Shown piece by piece: positions 7,750 through 14,837 of a stretch of DNA of 17,716 nucleotides. The notes below the pieces were generated by a model that did no database searches, was not told the origin of the DNA, and saw only the letters and a list, made by a program, of their open reading frames with translations. Source of the DNA: CAXGUU01 sp964012875 (GTDB lineage Bacteria; Pseudomonadota; Gammaproteobacteria; Ga0077536). Every line of letters starts with the position of its first letter. Position 1 is the stretch's first letter. Both the position numbers and the translations under genes were made by a program. Location of the stretch: NCBI GenBank assembly GCA_964012875.1, contig CAXGUU010000035.1:1-17716 (forward strand), written 5' to 3'.

Positions 7750-10700
7750 GGATGCGCGCGCCCGGCAGCGGGCGCTCGAGCCGAAATGTTCGTTCGCGGT
7801 TCGCGCACCGGCGGGATCGGGCAAAACAACGCTTTTGATCCGCCGCGTGCTCAAGTTGCTGACGACAGTCGAGCATCCCGAGCAGATTGTCGCGATCACA
7901 TTTACCCGCAAGGCAGCTGAAGAAATGCGTTCGCGCATCGTTGAAGCGCTGGCCCTGGCCGGTAACCCGGTGCCACAAGATGAGTTTGAACGGGCTACGG
8001 TCGAACTCGCGCATGCCGTGCTTAAGCGCGATAAAGAGCGCGATTGGGGCTTGATGCAACAGCCGGGGCGGCTCCGCATCATGACCATCGACGCGCTGTG
8101 CCAATCACTCGTACGCCAAATGCCGGTGACTGCGCGTTTTTCCGGTGCGCCTGCGGTCGAAGACGATGCTTCGGAGTTGTATCGCGAAGCAGCTCGCCTG
8201 GCCTTGGCGGAAGTCGCCGGCGGGGCTGAGTCCCGGCACCACACCGCGGTGCTGCTGGCTCACGTCGACAACGATTGGCGGCGACTGGAGTCGCTTGTGG
8301 CCACGATGCTGGCTCGTCGTGAACAATGGTTGCCGCTGCTCCAGGTCGGCTCGGAGAAGGCTTTTCTCCAACAAGCGTTCGATCGCGTCGTCATCAAGGA
8401 ACTAAACCGGCTGCGTGCATTGCTTGATGATGTCGCCGTTCGGGAGTGGGTCGGACTTGCGCGCTACGCCGGTGAGAACGGCAGCGATGGCCTGTCCGAT
8501 TTCGAAACATTGCCGACGGCGGAACCCGTTAATGTCGTCCTCTGGCAGGCAATGATCGATTTGCTGCTGACTGCCCAGGGCGAGTGGCGCAAGCAGGTCA
8601 CCAAGAAGAATGGATTTCCAACCGGCAGCGATGCGGCCAAGGCGAAGAAAGCTGCCTGGGCGGATTTCGTCGCAGCACTGCGGGAGAGAAACGGCTTGCT
8701 CGAGCGACTGCAAGCTGTCAGGCGTCTGCCACCGGCAATGTACGGAGAGTGGGAGTGGCGCATCATTGCGGCTTTGGTGGGTCTGTTGCGCAGTGCCGCC
8801 GCGCAGTTGATGGTTTTAACCGAGGCGAGCGGACGCACGGACTTCAGCGCGATTTCGATTGCCGCAATGCAGGCACTGGGGGCGCCTGAAGAACCAACCG
8901 ATCTCGCCCTCCATCTTGATTTCCAGATTCATCACCTGTTGATTGATGAATTTCAGGACACGTCGGGAATTCAGTTCGAATTATTACTGGGCCTGACCCG
9001 CGGCTGGACGCCCGGTGACGGTCGCACGCTGTTCCTGGTCGGCGATCCAATGCAGAGCATTTATCGATTCCGCCAGGCGGAGGTTGAGTTGTTCAAGCGG
9101 GTGCTGCGCGATGGCCGCGTTGGCCAGGTGGCGGTCGAACAGTTGACCTTGACCAAGAATTTTCGTTCGCAACTAAAGATCGTGGATTGGGTCAACGAGG
9201 TGATGCCGGCGGCGCTCGAAATTGGCGGCAGTGAAGCAGGCGTTTTCGTCTCCCAGACGGCGGTCCGTGCGCCGGGACCTGAGGCTGCGACCGTCCATGC
9301 TTATGGCGATTACCAGGCCGATGCCGAAGCTGAGGACGTGTGCCAGTTGGTTCGTGATGTTCGGGATGACGCACCCGACTGTTCGATTGCCGTGCTCGTC
9401 CGCAGTCGAACGCACCTTTTGGCGATCAATCGGGCATTGGTGGCGGCGGGAATCCCCGTCCAAACGCGTGATATCGAGCCGTTAAGTGACTTGCCCTACA
9501 TCGCGGATTTAACCGCGCTGGCGCGCGCGCTGATGCATCCCGGCGATCGCATTGGCTGGCTCGCGGTCATGCGCGCGCCCTGGGTGGGGTTGTCACTGGC
9601 GAGCTTGCTTCGGGCTGTCGGCAGCGGTGACACCATTGCCGCAGGCGTGTGCGAACTCGCTGGAGCAATGGAGCCCGGCGAGGCAGAGTACGAACGTCAA
9701 CTGCGCGCGCGCGAAGTCGCGGAATTGCTGCTCACCCTGCGCGCAGAGTGCCGTCTCGAAAACGCGCTCGAACGCGCATGGGTTGCGCTCGATGGCCCCG
9801 AGTTGCTGGCGAGAAGCTGTGCCGATGAGCAGGAATTTGCGGTTCGACTGGAGGATGTTCGCCGATTTATGAACGTCGTTGGTGAACTTCAACGCGCCGC
9901 CATCGTTCCGACCGCCGAGCGCCTTGAAAGGTGCCTTCGCGATGAATTTTCCACGCGTCCGGGGAGTGTTGAAAACGCCGTCCAAATCATGACGATTCAC
10001 GGCGCCAAAGGGCTCGAATTTGACCACGTGATCATTCCGGGTCTGGGCCGGCGACCCCGCACACAGGAACGCCCGCTGCTGATCTGGAGTCACGAACTGG
10101 ATGTCAACGATGCTCACAATTTGTTGCTCGCGCCGTTTCCGGGTCGTGAGGAAAGTCCGCTTTACGATTTCCTGCGCTGGAGGGATGCGGAAGCGCAGCA
10201 ACAGGAGGCAGTTCGTCTGTTGTATGTGGCGCTGACCCGCGCGCGCGAACAGGTACACCTGCTATGCCATATGAAGGAGAAAGCGGAGGGTGAATGGGAA
10301 GTCGAGCGTCGCGCGCTGGGCGCGCTACTGTGGCCATATATCAGTACTGTTCTCAGCACAATTCAGATTGACACTCCCGCACCGGACTTAGATGAGTACC
10401 CGCCGGCCATGCTCACTCGAATCTCAGTCTGCGAGCCACTGCCCCTGGACAGGCCTGATATCAGTTCCGAACCCGCTGCAGCGGCGTTACTTGAGTTCGA
10501 CTGGGCCAGTCAGATGGCAATGCGGGTCGGAACGGTCACTCATCGGGTGCTGCAATACCTGGGTCGCCAGCGCGTGGTTGTTGCCGGCCTTGAATGGAGT
10601 CAGGTGTGCGAGTCGATCGCCAAAGCCGAGTTTCGTTCGCTGGGCATAGCGGGCGTTCCACTCGAGGACGGCATGGCACTGGTGCGGGCCGCGGTTATGC

Positions 10701-11050
10701 GCACGCTCGACAGCGAACGCGGGCGCTGGCTGTTTTCTGCCGCGCATCGTGAAGCCAGCGCCGAGTTGGCGCTCAGCTGTATGGTTGGGTCAGATGCGGG
10801 TCGTGTTGTCATCGACCGGACTTTTGTGGACAACGATGGCTATCGCTGGATCGTCGACTACAAGACTGGCAGCCACCGGGGCGGCGATCTTGAAGCCTGG
10901 CTCGACTCCGAACACGCGCGCTATGAACCACAATTGGCGCGTTATGCGCGCATCATGCACATGCAGGACGATCGCCCGATCATGCTGGGACTCTATTTCC
11001 CCATGGTCGATGGCTGGCGTGCCTGGCCATTTGGCACTTTCGACGAATAG
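7742..11050 (+). CDS. AddA-like UvrD-family helicase/exonuclease
   Basis: 1102-aa superfamily 1A 3'-5' DNA helicase with a C-terminal nuclease, the expected motor partner of the preceding gene. Helicase motifs in order: Walker A APAGSGKT (22-29), motif Ia ITFTRKAAEEM (from 52), motif II DEFQDT (402-407), motif III GDPMQSIYRFRQ (from 434), motif IV LTKNFRS, motif V TIHGAKGLEF (751-760) and motif VI YVALTRARE (828-836). The nuclease has H934, D1025 and D1039-Y-K1041 in IVDYKTG. All catalytic residues appear intact. The start ATG lies inside the end of the AddB-like gene (8 bp overlap), so translation is probably coupled. RecB is the main alternative, but the AddB-like neighbour and the absence of recC/recD beside it favour an AddA type. 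Confidence 0.94.
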   Translation: MDEDARARQRALEPKCSFAVRAPAGSGKTTLLIRRVLKLLTTVEHPEQIVAITFTRKAAEEMRSRIVEALALAGNPVPQDEFERATVELAHAVLKRDKERDWGLMQQPGRLRIMTIDALCQSLVRQMPVTARFSGAPAVEDDASELYREAARLALAEVAGGAESRHHTAVLLAHVDNDWRRLESLVATMLARREQWLPLLQVGSEKAFLQQAFDRVVIKELNRLRALLDDVAVREWVGLARYAGENGSDGLSDFETLPTAEPVNVVLWQAMIDLLLTAQGEWRKQVTKKNGFPTGSDAAKAKKAAWADFVAALRERNGLLERLQAVRRLPPAMYGEWEWRIIAALVGLLRSAAAQLMVLTEASGRTDFSAISIAAMQALGAPEEPTDLALHLDFQIHHLLIDEFQDTSGIQFELLLGLTRGWTPGDGRTLFLVGDPMQSIYRFRQAEVELFKRVLRDGRVGQVAVEQLTLTKNFRSQLKIVDWVNEVMPAALEIGGSEAGVFVSQTAVRAPGPEAATVHAYGDYQADAEAEDVCQLVRDVRDDAPDCSIAVLVRSRTHLLAINRALVAAGIPVQTRDIEPLSDLPYIADLTALARALMHPGDRIGWLAVMRAPWVGLSLASLLRAVGSGDTIAAGVCELAGAMEPGEAEYERQLRAREVAELLLTLRAECRLENALERAWVALDGPELLARSCADEQEFAVRLEDVRRFMNVVGELQRAAIVPTAERLERCLRDEFSTRPGSVENAVQIMTIHGAKGLEFDHVIIPGLGRRPRTQERPLLIWSHELDVNDAHNLLLAPFPGREESPLYDFLRWRDAEAQQQEAVRLLYVALTRAREQVHLLCHMKEKAEGEWEVERRALGALLWPYISTVLSTIQIDTPAPDLDEYPPAMLTRISVCEPLPLDRPDISSEPAAAALLEFDWASQMAMRVGTVTHRVLQYLGRQRVVVAGLEWSQVCESIAKAEFRSLGIAGVPLEDGMALVRAAVMRTLDSERGRWLFSAAHREASAELALSCMVGSDAGRVVIDRTFVDNDGYRWIVDYKTGSHRGGDLEAWLDSEHARYEPQLARYARIMHMQDDRPIMLGLYFPMVDGWRAWPFGTFDE

Positions 11051-11569
11051 GTCGCTGTTGGTGCCTTCGAAAAACGAGTGTCATCAATGGCACCGCGACT
11101 AACCACATCGGTGCCGGTAGCAGCACCGGTTGAAAGTTTCCGCGCAGCATCAGGTCATCAATGCGGCAGGTGCCCAGAGGTGAGCTTGCGCCCCATTCTA
11201 TCGTCGAAATTGTCACCGCAGTTACGGGTAACCCGAGGTCAAGCGGAACAAGCACCGTCTCGAATGCAGGCGGCGTGACACCGCTCGCTACGTGCAGGCC
11301 ATTTATTTCAATCATCCACCACGTTAGGCTCGAAGCCGACCGTCGGTGCGACAGACTCAGTTCACTGATTGCGAGCGCACCATTGTCGAACTCGATGTCG
11401 AGTGAAAGGCGATTACCCTGCCTGAACCGACTTGCTGCCAGGGGCCCCGTCCGCTGGTTCCCTGATAGTCGGTCTGGTTACCGTGGTCTACACTGAAGGC
11501 CGTCGAGTTTATCGCCACGACAGAAAATTCGGGTGTGAGCGTGCGCCCTGACGTAGTGCGGCCCAGTGT
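10980..11569 (-). pseudogene. Decayed C-terminal part of a VPLPA/PEP-CTERM-type exported protein
   Basis: No intact gene fills 11051-11632, but the minus strand carries a readable relic. Upstream frame, opening after TAG 11572-11570: TPEFSVVAINSTAFSVDHGN, then TDYQGTSGRGPWQQVGSG. After a one-base shift near 11440-11425 the other frame reads RQGNRLSLDIEFDNGALAIS, and further on CRIDDLMLRGNFQPV. It then ends in LLPAPMWLVAVPLMTLVFRR: an LPAPxWL motif, a hydrophobic helix and basic residues, the plan of VPLPA-CTERM exosortase signals. The N-terminus and signal peptide are missing. The frame runs past the motif to a stop at 10980, inside the helicase gene on the other strand. The function of the original protein is unknown. 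Confidence 0.55.
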
Positions 11570-11632
11570 CTACCGCGGATCAGGCGCCGTCAAGGCGTGC
11601 GGCACGGATGGCGCGTTCTGTGGGAATAACTC

Positions 11633-12628
11633 CTAGCGATCTTCGCGAAATTGACGTTGCAACATTTCACGCCGTTCCTGGGCATCGACCGTTAGCGTCG
11701 CAATGGGCCGTGCTTCGAGACGGCCGAGGCCGATTTCTTCGCCGGTTTCTTCACAGTAGCCGTAGGAGCCGTCTTCGACGCGTTTGACGGCGTCGTCGAT
11801 TTTTTTCAGCAGCTTGCGATAGCGATCCCTGGTCCGCAGTTCAAGAATGTTATCGCTCTCGCGGCTCGCCCGTTCGGCTTCGTCACCGACGTCGCGAATC
11901 TCCGAGCGCAGGTGATTCAGTGTCTCCTGTGATTCCTCGATTAACTCTTCTCGCCACGACTTCAGCTTGTTGCGGAAGTACAGTAGGTGCTGCGGGTTCA
12001 TGTACTCTTCTTTGGCGCTGGGGGTGTAACCTTCGGGCAATTTGACGTCGCTTAGATTGACCAACCGGGTCCGGGAAACCGAGGTGCGCGAAGCCGGCTC
12101 GGTTTTAACCTCCACCGCTTGCGCCATGGCCACGTTCTTACCCGGTTTACGCTGCTTTCTCGTGGTCTTTTTGGCTTTCGGCGCGGGCGTCGGGTCAGAC
12201 GCCTTCGGATTGCTGGCCGTTTTCTTGGCCGGTGCCTTTTTTGTAGCAGCTTTGGTTTTTTTACTGGTCGCCTTTCTAGCCGGAGCCTTTTTCGACGCCG
12301 CTTTTTTGTTGACGGCTTTCTTTTTGCTCGCTGACTTCTTCTTCGTCACCGATTTCTTGCTCGTTTTCTTGGCAAGCTTCTTTTTCCCTGTCGCCTTCTT
12401 CTTTTGTGTCGGCTTTTTCTTCGCAGGAGAGGCCTTTTTCTTGGCTGCTTTACGCGCCGTCGTGTTCTTCTTAGCTGGCGCGGCCTTTTTCTTCTTAGCT
12501 GGCGCGGCCTTTTTCTTCTTAGCTGGCGCGGCCTTTTTCTTCGTCTGAGCCTTTTTCTTCGTCTGAGCCTTTTTCTTCGTCTGAGCTTTTTTCTTCGTCT
12601 GAGCTTTTTTCTTCGCTGCTCTAGCCAT
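11633..12628 (-). CDS. DksA-family RNA-polymerase-binding protein with histone H1/AlgP-like lysine-rich N-terminal tail
   Basis: 331 aa. Residues 1 to ~165 are almost only Lys, Ala, Thr, Ser and Pro, starting with four AQTKKK and three AAPAKKK-type repeats. This resembles bacterial histone-H1-like tails (AlgP, HC1) and should bind nucleic acid. Residues ~198-331 match DksA: EEYMNPQHLLYF, the coiled-coil tip DEAERAS (D249, E252, A254, against DxxDxA in E. coli), LELRTRDRYRKLLKKI and GRLEARPIA. Of the four zinc-finger cysteines only C292 remains (CEET; the other positions are T295, T313 and A316), so zinc binding is unlikely, as in zinc-independent DksA2 proteins. AAGGAGA lies 7 bases before the ATG. 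DksA proteins with Lys/Ala-rich N-terminal extensions occur in Xanthomonas-like bacteria, as I recall. It probably tunes transcription initiation with ppGpp, but whether it is the main DksA is unknown. Confidence 0.93.
   Translation of the reverse strand: MARAAKKKAQTKKKAQTKKKAQTKKKAQTKKKAAPAKKKKAAPAKKKKAAPAKKNTTARKAAKKKASPAKKKPTQKKKATGKKKLAKKTSKKSVTKKKSASKKKAVNKKAASKKAPARKATSKKTKAATKKAPAKKTASNPKASDPTPAPKAKKTTRKQRKPGKNVAMAQAVEVKTEPASRTSVSRTRLVNLSDVKLPEGYTPSAKEEYMNPQHLLYFRNKLKSWREELIEESQETLNHLRSEIRDVGDEAERASRESDNILELRTRDRYRKLLKKIDDAVKRVEDGSYGYCEETGEEIGLGRLEARPIATLTVDAQERREMLQRQFREDR
12471..12542 (-). repeat. Three perfect 24-bp tandem repeats inside the DksA-family gene
   Basis: Units 12471-12494, 12495-12518 and 12519-12542 are identical. 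Each encodes eight residues (AAPAKKKK phase) on the minus strand, so copy-number change keeps the frame. The identity at the DNA level, including wobble bases, points to recent duplication. Confidence 0.93.
12542..12613 (-). repeat. Four 18-bp tandem repeats inside the DksA-family gene
   Basis: Units start at 12542, 12560, 12578 and 12596. Units 1-2 are identical, units 3-4 are identical, and the two pairs differ by one C/T. Each encodes AQTKKK on the minus strand. The pattern fits successive slippage or duplication of a pair. Confidence 0.93.
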
Positions 12629-12635
12629 TACTGGC

Positions 12636-12642
12636 TCTCCTT
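12636..12642 (-). promoter_or_regulatory. Strong Shine-Dalgarno of the DksA-family gene
   Basis: On the minus strand AAGGAGA precedes the ATG at 12628 with a 7-base gap. It fixes the start before the first lysine repeats and shows that the lysine-rich tail is meant to be translated. Confidence 0.8.
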
Positions 12643-12663
12643 GATGAAATCGCGAAAATCACC

Positions 12664-12690
12664 GAAAAACGCCGCATTTCTGCGGTTTTT
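12664..12690 (-). terminator. Probable bidirectional intrinsic terminator with GAAA tetraloop
   Basis: Read on the minus strand: a run of seven A, CCGCA, loop GAAA, TGCGG, CG, then five T. The 5-bp stem (12685-12681 with 12676-12672) is closed by a GNRA-type tetraloop and has A and T tracts on both sides. It would end transcripts of the secreted-protein/lipoprotein unit before the DksA-family gene. The stem is short, so efficiency is uncertain. Confidence 0.5.
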
Positions 12691-12721
12691 TTCGGGGTCG
12701 GTCAAAAACCGGGGCGCAACA

Positions 12722-13096
12722 TTAATCATTTTCATGGCCGATAGCAATGGCGTTTGACAGCTGCATCAGGCTCTCGTTGTCTGTTCGGCGGCCGCCGCAA
12801 TTGTCCGGCCTGGCGCGCGGAACTGGCTAATCCAGACGACGATGCTGTCGGCATCAAGTCGCAGATCGCGGCGCGGCGCCCCGCGCAACATTGGTCGCGC
12901 TGACAAATCCTTGCGCCCAGGCCACGTAGGAATCGATCGCTTTATGAGATTCCTTGTCCAGTGCAAACAGGTAGGCTCGGCAGTCGCGGGCGCCGATACC
13001 TGAAATAGTCTGGGCGGTCGCACCGGGTACACAAGCCAGCATGCTGGCGAGCATCACCAGGGCCGTCATGCGATTACCGGTTCGTTCAATGGTCAT
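12722..13096 (-). pseudogene. Small secreted protein with two apparent frameshifts
   Basis: The first frame (ATG 13096, or 13069) encodes a signal peptide (MTALVMLASMLACVPGATAQ). It continues with ISGIGARDCRAYLFALDKE and SYVAWAQGFVSATNVARG, then stops at 12854. The same theme goes on in the next frame, DLRLDADSIVVWISQF, which ends at 12766. It resumes in the third frame as RARPDN and ESLMQLSNAIAIGHEND, ending with TAA 12724-12722. Cys, then WxxGFxSAxN, then DSIxxWI, then a C-terminal CxxxPxxSLxxL part is a layout I recall from uncharacterised exported proteins. The shifts fall in very GC-rich runs near 12875 and near 12815, so assembly error is possible. The start overlaps the lipoprotein stop by 11 bp, suggesting an operon. 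Confidence 0.5.
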
Positions 13097-13796
13097 AGAT
13101 AGTATCCAGTTCCATCATCAGGCTCCCTTCTTTTAAGGCATCGACTGAGGATGATTCAGTCCGTTCCATGCGGACCAGCCCGACCCCTGGAGCGAACCAC
13201 TCGCGGCTGCTGACTGAAACGTTAGTGATGCCAATATTCGAACCGATATCAGCCCGGGTGGCGCCGTGGCCGCGAATCACCATGCATCGGCTGAATGTAC
13301 CGGCAGGGGTTTCAATCGTGGCCTGCATGGATTCGACCTCGTAGGTCATCGGGACGGTTACATTGACGCGGAACAGCGTTTCCCACGGCGGCCCTGAATT
13401 CTCCAGTACTGTCGTCGCACTGCTGGACTGCCATCTCGTCCCGATTTCGGGCCGGGAGGGCAGAACCAGCGATTTCTCCGCCGTTGAACCCTCGGGCATT
13501 TCGCCGCCAGTTCCGTTTTTCACTCGGTGCAGGCCGTCATCGTCACGGACGTATTCATGGGTCGCCCCCGACAGTGAAACTCGCACGCCGGCAATACCTT
13601 CCCGTCGGGGTGCCCGCGCCGTGATAGCGTGTCTTAGCTCCGCCGTACCATCCATGGTCGAGCGAACCAGTCGGTACTGCCAATTCAGTCCGGGCGCGAG
13701 CGGGAAGTAGTCGGTACTTGCGCTGTCGATGCCGCAGCCTGCGAGCAAAGCCGCCGCAAGCAGGCCGAGACGCGCTTTCAATGTCGGAGTCTTCAT
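13086..13796 (-). CDS. Putative lipoprotein of unknown function
   Basis: 236 aa. The N-terminus is a lipoprotein signal: basic start, hydrophobic stretch, and lipobox LLAGC with Cys21. Residue 22 is Gly, so outer-membrane sorting is plausible. The mature part starts with a YFPLAPGLNWQYR motif seen in uncharacterised periplasmic or lipoproteins, followed by an alternating beta-rich chain (EYVRDDDGLHRVKNG, IGTRWQ) and WFAPGVGLVRMERTE near the end. This gives the look of a beta-sheet domain like that of YfaZ/LolA-type or DUF proteins, but I do not recognise a named family. The ATG at 13796 has no clear ribosome site. The gene is first in a two-gene minus-strand unit with the small secreted protein and diverges from the cytochrome genes. 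Confidence 0.85.
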   Translation of the reverse strand: MKTPTLKARLGLLAAALLAGCGIDSASTDYFPLAPGLNWQYRLVRSTMDGTAELRHAITARAPRREGIAGVRVSLSGATHEYVRDDDGLHRVKNGTGGEMPEGSTAEKSLVLPSRPEIGTRWQSSSATTVLENSGPPWETLFRVNVTVPMTYEVESMQATIETPAGTFSRCMVIRGHGATRADIGSNIGITNVSVSSREWFAPGVGLVRMERTESSSVDALKEGSLMMELDTIYDH

Positions 13797-13932
13797 GGTG
13801 CGAAATCGCGGGAATGCATCCCGACCATCATATAGAGATCGGATTTGTCGGCGAAAGCTGGTTTGTCCGCCGTCAACACAATGGTTTTTCTTGCATTCGC
13901 AAGACCCCGCATACTGACGTTACTTCCACTGC

Positions 13933-13960
13933 GCAGGCGGGTTTAGTAGACTGCGCCTGC
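13933..13960. repeat. Inverted repeat upstream of the first cytochrome gene
   Basis: GCAGGCG (13933-13939) and CGCCTGC (13954-13960) are perfect 7-base arms around 14 bases in the divergent gap between the lipoprotein and the cytochrome gene. It may be an operator or the first hairpin of the cytochrome mRNA. A smaller hairpin, CTTGC-ATTC-GCAAG, lies about 40 bases further left. No convincing -35/-10 pair is seen, and 13797-14010 holds no gene. Confidence 0.4.
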
Positions 13961-14010
13961 CTTAAGATTGAGGCAAGGCGAATGCAAGTCAAAACTGACA
14001 GAAGGTGTAC

Positions 14011-14343
14011 ATGAATCTTCGAAATTGTATGTTTACGGTGACCGCGGCGCTGTTATTTGCGCTGAGTGTTCCCACCGTGGCTCACGCAGAGGGTGACGCC
14101 GGAGCTGGACGTGCGAAAGCGGAAACCTGCATGGGCTGTCACGGTGTCGAAAGCTACTTCAACGTGTATCCGACCTACCACGTGCCGAAGCTGGGTGGGC
14201 AAAGTGCGGGCTATATCGCCAGTGCCCTTAAGGCGTACAAAGCGGGCGAACGCAGCCACGAAACGATGCATGCCAATGCTGAAAACCTGAGCGATCAGGA
14301 TATCGCCGACATCGCGGCGTTTCTGGCCAACTACGGTAGATAA
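14011..14343 (+). CDS. Class I monoheme cytochrome c, periplasmic
   Basis: 110 aa. A Sec signal peptide (hydrophobic run up to VAHA, cleavage about residue 26) leads to a single heme-binding CMGCH motif (C40, C43, H44). The sixth ligand is probably M86 in the segment SHETMHANAENLSDQDI. The LSDQDIADIAAFLANY helix is typical of cytochrome c4/c553-type domains. It would carry electrons in the periplasm toward a terminal oxidase or from a dehydrogenase; the partner is not visible. I chose ATG 14011, with GAAGG at 14001-14005; GTG 14005 would overlap that site. The next gene, 36 bp on, encodes a similar domain. Confidence 0.93.
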   Translation: MNLRNCMFTVTAALLFALSVPTVAHAEGDAGAGRAKAETCMGCHGVESYFNVYPTYHVPKLGGQSAGYIASALKAYKAGERSHETMHANAENLSDQDIADIAAFLANYGR

Positions 14344-14379
14344 CCGGCATTACAGCGGTCCCGCGGAGATACGAACTCA

Positions 14380-14733
14380 ATGAAAGCATCCAAAACACAC
14401 CTGATTAAGGCAAGCCTCCTGGCAGCTCTATTCTGCGCTGGTCCGGTCCGGGCAGCTGACGACGACAGCGGCTTCAGCTTTGACGACAAACTTGCTGCCT
14501 GTGCTGTCTGTCACGGGGAAAACGGTGACAAGCCACTGGCGCCGGAATACCCCATTCTGGCTGGTCAGTACGGCGATTATCTAGCTTCCGCGCTGCGAGA
14601 TTACCGCGACGGCCGTCGGACCAACCCCATCATGACTATGCAGGTCGAAATCCTTGAGCTGAGCGACAGCGACATCGAGCGCCTCGCGTCCCACTTCGCC
14701 GGTAAAACAGGCCTGACGAGCCTCAGCCAGTAA
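14380..14733 (+). CDS. Second class I monoheme cytochrome c
   Basis: 117 aa, with a signal peptide ending near VRAA, heme motif CAVCH (C41, C44, H45), a YPILAGQYGDYLASALRDYR segment that parallels the first cytochrome, and M85 or M87 as likely distal ligand. The C-terminal helix begins LSDSDIERLASHF. The two proteins share the layout C4-type domain 1/domain 2, as if a diheme cytochrome c4 had been split into two genes; this is an inference. It follows the first cytochrome by 36 bp and is probably in the same transcript. GGAG lies rather far (about 13 bases) before the ATG. An AT-rich imperfect repeat follows the stop (14740-14760), a weak terminator candidate. Confidence 0.93.
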   Translation: MKASKTHLIKASLLAALFCAGPVRAADDDSGFSFDDKLAACAVCHGENGDKPLAPEYPILAGQYGDYLASALRDYRDGRRTNPIMTMQVEILELSDSDIERLASHFAGKTGLTSLSQ

Positions 14734-14760
14734 TTTTTATTCTTTTAGGTTATTAAAGAA

Positions 14761-14820
14761 TTGACAAACTGACGCTTTTTGTCATAAGTCGGTCGTCCGA
14801 CCGGTAATCTGCCGTATAAT
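14761..14820 (+). promoter_or_regulatory. Promoter/operator region of the KamA-family gene
   Basis: TATAAT at 14815-14820 is a perfect -10. The -35 position has instead the inverted repeat CGGTCG-TC-CGACCG (14790-14803), a plausible activator or repressor site. Further up, TTGACA (14761-14766) with CATAAG 16 bases later could be a second promoter. It overlaps the inverted repeat TGACAAA/TTTGTCA (14762-14784). Transcription from the TATAAT would begin near 14827, leaving a leader of about 150 bases. Confidence 0.5.
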
Positions 14821-14837
14821 CCCTCCCGCGCGAACCG

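Noticed and set aside
6673..8244. 523-codon minus-strand open frame
   Set aside because: Antisense shadow across the end of the AddB-like gene and the start of the helicase gene; both sense frames carry clear motifs, and the antisense translation has none.
12042..12548. 168-codon plus-strand frame rich in Phe, Leu and Ala that looks like a membrane protein
   Set aside because: It is the antisense of the lysine-rich DksA tail (AAG codons read as CTT/TTC) and has no ribosome site or homology pattern.
12471..12613. Direct repeats that could be taken for a CRISPR array
   Set aside because: Units of 18 and 24 bp abut without spacers and are in-frame codons of a translated lysine-rich tail.
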